This document shows positions 58,314 to 64,000 of a stretch of 64,000 nt of DNA, piece by piece. The stretch comes from Sipunculus nudus (taxonomy: Eukaryota > Annelida > Sipuncula > Golfingiida > Sipunculidae): assembly GCA_026874595.1 (NCBI GenBank), contig CM049314.1, forward strand, positions 55,847,812 to 55,911,811, written 5' to 3'. Below the pieces are notes generated by a model. It searched no databases. It was given only the letters and a program-made list of their open reading frames with translations, and was not told the origin of the DNA. The position numbers and the translations under genes were made by a program. How positions within the stretch are numbered: position 1 is the stretch's first letter; the number at the start of each line of letters is the position of its first letter.

Positions 58314-61300
58314 ATGAAGGTAAAGAACGTAGCACTTGAATTGATTGATCTGCTTTTTATCCAATGCCTCAATGTTGAGGGTAAGTAAATTTTGTTAGAT
58401 GTTTAAGCACAGAAGAGGTGGAAATAAAAAACGTTTATGGTATCGTAGAATGATGAGAGAAGTAAATATATTTACGGGGACACGGAATAAATAATGGAGT
58501 GACATTCTACACGTTAATGTTGAGATACACTTCCGTAAAACAAAAAAAAACTTGATGTTAATGAAAATATTATTAAAAAGAAAAAATCATTAAGAGACTT
58601 GAAATTTTAAATCTTCAATAACAAAGTCTACTGATATATTTAAAACTACAGTAGGCTATTATAATGCATTTTAATATGATTAGTATCAGTTTTGATACTA
58701 GTTACATAATTATTTACATATAAGAGCATACACAATAACATTAGGCTGAATTTGAACCTAAAAATGGGAAAACACGCTCGAGCGCTCCATTTGATAAAAT
58801 CTGAGAACCGCCCATTGCTCTCCATCCGCAACTGAAAGGTGACAGAAACAGAATGTTTAACTATTTGGGCCAAAAGTAGTGGGACATTTACAAAACAGCT
58901 TAAAGCTATAATGTTTATCAATGCCTAATCAATTTAGGTGCATCTTTTGATATAAGAAGTTTCAGATGTTGATTTAATAGCCTTCCTTTTTCCGGGTTAC
59001 ATGCACATTTGGTCACTGCTCTTTGGTGAGTGGATAATATGTACTGCAAGAGTTGAACTGTCACTCGAACTACAGGTAGCATTTTAGGATATTTAAAGTG
59101 AAAAAAGTCATAAAATGGGAAACAGCTTCTTTTTTCTTATTATCCGATTCCTGCGCAAGAAAGTATGATGCCCTTTTAATAGTTATATAAGTTACTGGGT
59201 GCTGGTTATGTTAACACTTTCATTTACATGCAGAACTCATGATATATATAGGTAAACAGATTCACAGATAATTATAAATAACAGAATATTCTTTAAAAAG
59301 ATTGGTCTCGGAGGCATGTTTTTACACACACAAACACACACTTTAGCCGGTGCGTCGAGGAATAGGTGCTTTTTAGTTTGATTTTATAAACGGTTCAACA
59401 GTTAAACTTTACATAACACACGTCAGATATCGGAATAGACCCCTTTAAGATTACTTGATGTTTGTATTAAAATGTGTAAACATTTCTCATTACAGGCGTT
59501 GAATGGACTGAATAATCTGGTTCATACATTTTCGGTCAGAGAATCGGGTCCATAACGTTTGAATCAGGCCTCGACGCATGTAAACAGCGAAGACTCCAAC
59601 AGGTGGCGCGAAAGTGCCTATCTATCTATTTTAAAACGGTAAGTAACGAATGCAGCTGTGCGGAAAGGGGGCTCTGTATCACTTTCAACATTCCCAGGTA
59701 TCAATTACTATGAATATAAGGGCATGAGTTATCCCTCCACTCCCGTCAACATGGAAACCACAACCATTAAGCTGCTTTGGATGCATGTGAGTAAAAGAGT
59801 TCTGCTCTCTTTATATCCTATTTCTGCATATTTTTGAATTCTAAATTCAGATATTTCCTGCACGAGGCCACGTTGATTACAAAATTTTTTGGCGGAAGTT
59901 TTCTTTTTTTCTGATTGAAAACACGATTCTATACGGTAACTTTGCTGACGCCAGACAACATTAAGACAATATTTGAAATGTGACAAAACGTATACAAAAT
60001 GCAGATGATTATTTAGAATGGAATTTAGGCTATCTGGCTTGTTTAATTACTCAGCGATTGAACTATGGTCCTTAGCCACTAATACATGTACACGGTTTTC
60101 CGTAATGTGCCCTAGACAAACCGAAGCTACGTTGTTAGTTTTTTTACTTCCGATTTAAATAATGCAGCCCTGTTTGGGCTGTTTGTCCCGCAAATACGAT
60201 CACTTGTATTTGTTTGTGAAGTGGGCATATAAATCTTATGCCACTGTATGTATTGCCTGCCAGTATAACATTGTATTTTATTGTATAAAATTGTTACCAT
60301 TGTTGCTCATACTATTTATATTTGTGTACTTCAAATCTACGCAATCACCGTATGTCCATTTTCACGGATTATTTTTTCTCAATTAGTAGCAAACCACGCT
60401 AAAGCTAAGATTCCTTATGTACGGAATGCGGAATGTTGTTTGAGGAATGTGGATAAAATTGGTATTGACTTAATAAATAAGGTGAGATTCCATATGCGCC
60501 GATCGGGCATGCGGAATGTGTATGCGGCAAAACGAATCGCTGTATGTAGCGATATCTCAAGATCTTCATGGTTACCAGGACATTTAGAAAACATGCATGC
60601 TGCCCTGCCAGCACTTATGAAATCTCTCAACACGCTTTCTGCACCCCGCATTCAGTACATAGGGAATCTTAGTTTAATTCAGCTAGCTGGAGCTATTTGC
60701 CTCGATCCTCATTGATACCATGGTGAATAGATTGATGTTCAAGTAAACTTATTACAAATCTTATTATATTTTAATATGATTAGGGTACCTATAATAATTG
60801 ATACAGACATTTTGCATAAAATGAACCCAATTCAAAGAGGAAAACATTTTTCTGTTTATTCCCCCCTTCTCAAAACAACACGAGGTTGTGTGATATATTA
60901 TAAAATCTATTTGCACATCTATGATTATTGTTAGCTCAGCAGTCAACTAGGCAGTGACGTCAGCCACAAGGAAAACCAATTCTGACTATAACTTTTAGAT
61001 CTCAACAAAAGTTCGTATTTCTGTCAGCCCTATTTATTCAGGGCAAAATTAAAACAACCTGTACTACCAGATTCTGAATTTTGCCTGACGTCACTCTTCG
61101 CACCAACCTATCACATCAGGGCCCAGTCTCTGTTCTTGATACAACATTAAATACGTATGACGTTTAATACGTGTGCATTATCTGAATGTGTATTGTCCAT
61201 ATTCAATATTTCAATAATAAAGCAATTTTTTTAATTCAGCATACACACAGGCTATTTCATGTTTTATTAAATGATATAATACAATACCGTAGAAATACAG

Positions 61301-61587
61301 ATCTCAGTTGAAATTTCAATGTCAGGAAACTCATTTTAGCTTGTCTGATGAACAAGTGGCGTCTTCATATCCGTTGGCAACTTCCGCCGAGGGCACCGAT
61401 GGGCAGCGGCACAGTGAAAAGTAAAATAGCGTGCGTCCTCTGGTGTGTCCCTAATAAAACATGTCTGGCCTTCAGCGATATAGCTTTGACGAAAACCTGT
61501 CAGATGTACCACTTTCTGGACACCATCGATGGTAGCTGGATTCAACGAAACAGCAGCTCTTACTTTTATCGCACAAGTGATCAGTAA
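58314..61587 (+). pseudogene. Copy C: diverged PAN-PAN paralogue with broken exon 2
   Basis: Predicted exons are 58314-58380 (MKVKNVALELIDLLFIQCLNVE, ending GAGG|GTAAGT), 59496-59786 and 61340-61587. Intron phases at exon 1 and exon 3 match copies A and B. Exon 2 opens GVEWTE and meets TAA at 59513-59515. Past it the homologous frame gives DACKQRRLQQVARKCLSIYF, where the second conserved Cys is Arg. A frameshift before GINYYEYKG follows. The mucin linker is short (STPVNMETTT). AAAACG|GTAAGT at 59641 creates a new donor, but in the wrong phase for exon 3. Exon 3 is open: CVLWC, CLAFSD, CQMYHFLDTIDGSW, then TAA at 61585. The gene is probably dead, unless exon 2 is skipped; exon 1 to exon 3 would stay in phase. 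Confidence 0.65.
60281..60715 (+). other. Unrecognised 144-codon open frame inside intron 2 of copy C
   Basis: The frame has a hydrophobic start (IVTIVAHTIYICVLQI) and a basic remainder (RFHMRRSGMRNVYAAKR). I recognise no domain. Two antisense frames of similar length overlap it. It could be chance, or a remnant of an inserted element. I do not propose a function. Confidence 0.15.
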
Positions 61588-61641
61588 ACTTAATTTCCAG
61601 TGTAGCGATATTTTATTACGTTATATTTGATGTGCATTTTA

Positions 61642-61647
61642 AATAAA
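61642..61647 (+). terminator. Candidate polyadenylation signal, copy C
   Basis: AATAAA lies 55 bp after the exon 3 stop, a usual distance for a short 3' UTR. Confidence 0.5.
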
Positions 61648-61680
61648 CATGAACAGTCAATATCAGATAACTATTGTTGG

Positions 61681-62970
61681 GACAAGATAAGATATAGATA
61701 GAGTTTATTGCTATATATATGAAATAAAAAAAAATCATCACATACAATAGTATTTGGCTTGGCTGGCTTGTTAAACAATTACATTAAACATTAAATAATA
61801 AAATAAAATTGTGTATAAAAAAGACGTATAACTAAGAATGTTTGTTATTGTGCCACAAGTGATATATTTAATTGCCGAATGGCTGACGCGTATGTGCTAG
61901 AATCGACTGATAGTGACCTATAGCGAACCCCCGACTTCATTTTTTAAACAAATAGTGCGCCGGATGACTAAAGTTTTCTATAATATCGTTGCTATCTTCA
62001 ACAATCGTGTTTGAAATATGGAGTCAGTTGTGGGTAAAGGAACCCCCATGATCGTCTCTGCTGTTCTAACTACCCTCGAAAGACGGTTCCTTTCCTTGAG
62101 AGTGATACTGCCTCCCTATACTGTGACTGACAACGTAAGGACACCCTGAATTACCGACCGATAACACTTTAATAGAATCGGTTGACTGAGCCCCAAATCT
62201 TTTATGTTCCTTAGAAAGAATAAACGTTGTTGCGCTTTCTTTACGCAGTAATTCATATTTTCTGCCTACTTCAAACCAGAAGATATTAACAGTCAACGAT
62301 TTCAACCTCGGAGCCGTCAATTACAAAGGGTCATTGTTCAGTTTTCTTCCGTCTAGAATCAATTATCATCTCCTTGGGTGACTTTACATTTAACTCCAGA
62401 TTATTTTAAGAGCACCACGTAATTAATGTTTTAATTTAATTGCGGTTAACACTTTCGTTATTTCCCCGGATGAGTCCAGAAACTGTTGTGTCATCTGCAA
62501 ATTTGACAATGAGGCAATCATCAGAAATAGAGTCACAATCATAGGTGACTAGAGAGTACAGTTATGGTAAAAGCACACAACCTTTGGGTGCTCCAATGTT
62601 TTAGACCAATTCTTCGGAAATAATGTTACCAATCTTAACCACTCGAGGCCGATTTGTTAAAAAGGCTAAGATCCAGTTACACTTGTTAATTTTAAGACCC
62701 AGTTCTGATATTTTTTTTCGATTAATTTGTGGGGAAGGATATTGTTAAAAGCTGAGCTGAAGTCAATGAATTAAACCCTTGCATAGGTATATTCTCTTAA
62801 GTCGAGATGTTATAAAATGGGGTAAAGTGTGAATGATATAGCGTCATCTGTTGAGCGGTTACTACGATAGGCGGACTGAAAAGGATCAAACGTTTCTGAA
62901 ATTCAGCATATGAGGCTGGCATAATCACTGGTATAATCATAAAAAAAATTCTGCGAGCTCTTTTAAGGAT
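61681..62970 (-). mobile_element. Decayed LINE with reverse transcriptase, minus strand
   Basis: Minus-strand reading in shifting frames gives RT landmarks in order: ETFDPFQSAYRSNRSTDDAI, FIDFSSAFNNILPHKL, the catalytic KFADDTTVSGLIRG (FADDTT at plus 62484-62501), then NVKSPKEMIIDSRRK. These are followed by RVVRTAETIMGVPLP, then NFSHPAHYLF. The order is typical of jockey/CR1-superfamily RTs. Stops and frameshifts are frequent. The 3' end appears to be an AATAAACTCTATCT-like tail near plus 61685-61715. The element lies 40 bp beyond the copy C polyadenylation signal, in opposite orientation. Confidence 0.8.
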
Positions 62971-63039
62971 ACTTTCTATTTTATTTGTTTGTTTCCTACC
63001 TTAGAAATGCTACACAATAGGACAGATATTAAAATTAGA

Positions 63040-64000
63040 GGTTATAAAAGATCGAAAAATTATTAATTTTGAATCCGAGTCCAAGAGATGTTTCATTCTA
63101 CCTAAATCATTTACCTGACTTGCAGCTTTCGTATACAGTTTACTTGTAATAAAATATTATTCATATGTTTATCTATATTCACGACCAGTAATTTAACACT
63201 TTGTTCACCCTTAAGAACATTTCCATTAATAATTAAACTGAAGCTTACAAGTTTGCTTGGTTTACAGACCAATATGACATCGCAATTTGTCAGGGTAAGC
63301 TGCAATCATGTTGTTTAAACCATTTTATAGCAACCTCTGTTTCATGCTCAAAAATAATTATAATATCTTGTACAGTATCAGCGGTACAGGATAGTGTGTT
63401 GTCATCTGCGTAATTAAAGAGTATTGGTGGTTAATAGTTCTAATGAATTAGGATTCATTTCATAAGCTGACAGCCTACTGATGCGCAGAGGAAAAGGCAT
63501 TCAATCGTAAGCCTTTGTTAGGTCTATGAGTACTGTGCCTACGTATTTACCATTATCAAGTGTTATTTTCAGTCCTTTCTTTAAAAACGGTTTTCACTGA
63601 AGACTGTCGTATCTCGGTTGACTTGTTCCTCTGCATTTTAAAGCTATTCCAGGTTTAGAGGTAGGATAACACAACCGATATTTGGTCATGATGGCTTTGC
63701 GTAATCTGCCGTTCATTGGTGGAGTATGCCTAGATATGACTTTCTCCTGCTTTATTGGTGCATGATCATCAAGAACATCAGTAAATAACTTATTAAAGAC
63801 CTAGTAGCCATCTGAGTCTGGCAGAATGCCACAAATATGATAAGGAGCGAATTGAAAATTCCTCAGAAAGGCCTCTCTATCAAAATTTTTAAAACTCCGA
63901 TAATTTAATGTTTTGGGCGGCTGCCGCGGGGCTCCGCTCCTCATAATACTATATATAAGCATGTGACAATCACTAAGATGCGTGTTCACAATACAAGATT
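63040..64000 (-). mobile_element. Second decayed LINE, minus strand, runs off the window
   Basis: From the window edge the minus strand reads LSDCHMLIYS (endonuclease end, SDHxLI-like), then PPKTLNYRSFKNFDREAF, a DVLDDHAPIK run and GRLRKAIMTKYR (EN-RT linker). GTVLIDLTKAYD follows (RT palm), then the catalytic NYADDNTLSCTAD (YADD near plus 63398-63412). The last segment includes KPSKLVSFSLIINGNVLKGE and SVKLLVVNIDKH. Segments between palm and YADD are missing and frames shift, so it is a deletion-bearing relic. The motif words differ from those of the LINE at 61681-62970, so it is a separate family. Confidence 0.75.

Noticed and set aside
59641-59649. GTAAGTAAC as the real exon 2 donor of copy C
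   Set aside because: It would leave exon 2 in phase 2, incompatible with the phase 1 acceptor of exon 3, and would drop the linker.

Overview
The window looks like animal nuclear DNA, most likely from a mollusc and probably a bivalve (inference). It is AT-rich and intron-containing. It is crowded with microsatellites, minisatellites, tRNA-derived SINEs, dispersed repeats carrying GACGGACGG or GTCTGTCTG tracts, and decayed LINE, hAT and TIR elements. No bacterial operon, rRNA, true tRNA gene or CRISPR array is visible. Most open frames are short and reflect repeats or chance.

The only host genes I can support form a small same-strand paralogue cluster. Each member has three exons: exon 1 encodes a signal peptide, exon 2 a PAN/apple-like four-cysteine module plus a Thr/Ser-rich linker, and exon 3 a second PAN/apple-like module. 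Both introns are phase 1. Copy B (46740-48545, 223 aa spliced) is intact. Copy A (14257-15730) has an 11-bp and a 1-bp frameshift. Copy C (58314-61587) has an in-frame stop, a frameshift and a lost cysteine in exon 2, though its exon 3 is intact. A fourth locus (about 34490-35125) keeps only the promoter and 5' leader. Loci A, B and the orphan share a CRE-like TGACGTCA/G motif placed exactly 29 bp before a TATA box.

Layout: 1-13.5 kb is unannotated DNA with a diverged direct duplication (2.1-5.4 kb), two SINEs, a (TA)n tract and the first GGTGGCGCCACC-type repeat. 13.5-16.5 kb is gene copy A with a 39-bp minisatellite behind it. 18.16-21.88 kb is a TIR element holding a plus-strand LINE that is itself split by a minus-strand LINE. 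27.1-28.0 kb is a hAT transposase relic. 31.9-32.9 kb is a LINE ORF1 relic. 34.5-35.1 kb is the orphan promoter. 35.4-36.2 kb is a repeat with AGGTCA motifs. 36.72-37.93 kb is a pogo/Tigger-like TIR element. 38.9-39.4 kb is a LINE RT relic. 39.6-44.0 kb is a roughly 4.5-kb element with kilobase-long inverted arms, one arm interrupted by a small hAT-like MITE. 46.3-49.0 kb is intact gene B. 49.5-53.5 kb holds tandem arrays of about 151 and about 345 bp. 53.9-54.3 kb is a 37-bp minisatellite. 58.3-61.6 kb is gene C. 61.7-64.0 kb holds two decayed minus-strand LINEs, the last running off the window.

All calls come from reading the sequence by eye. Repeat and pseudogene boundaries are approximate unless a precise junction is described.
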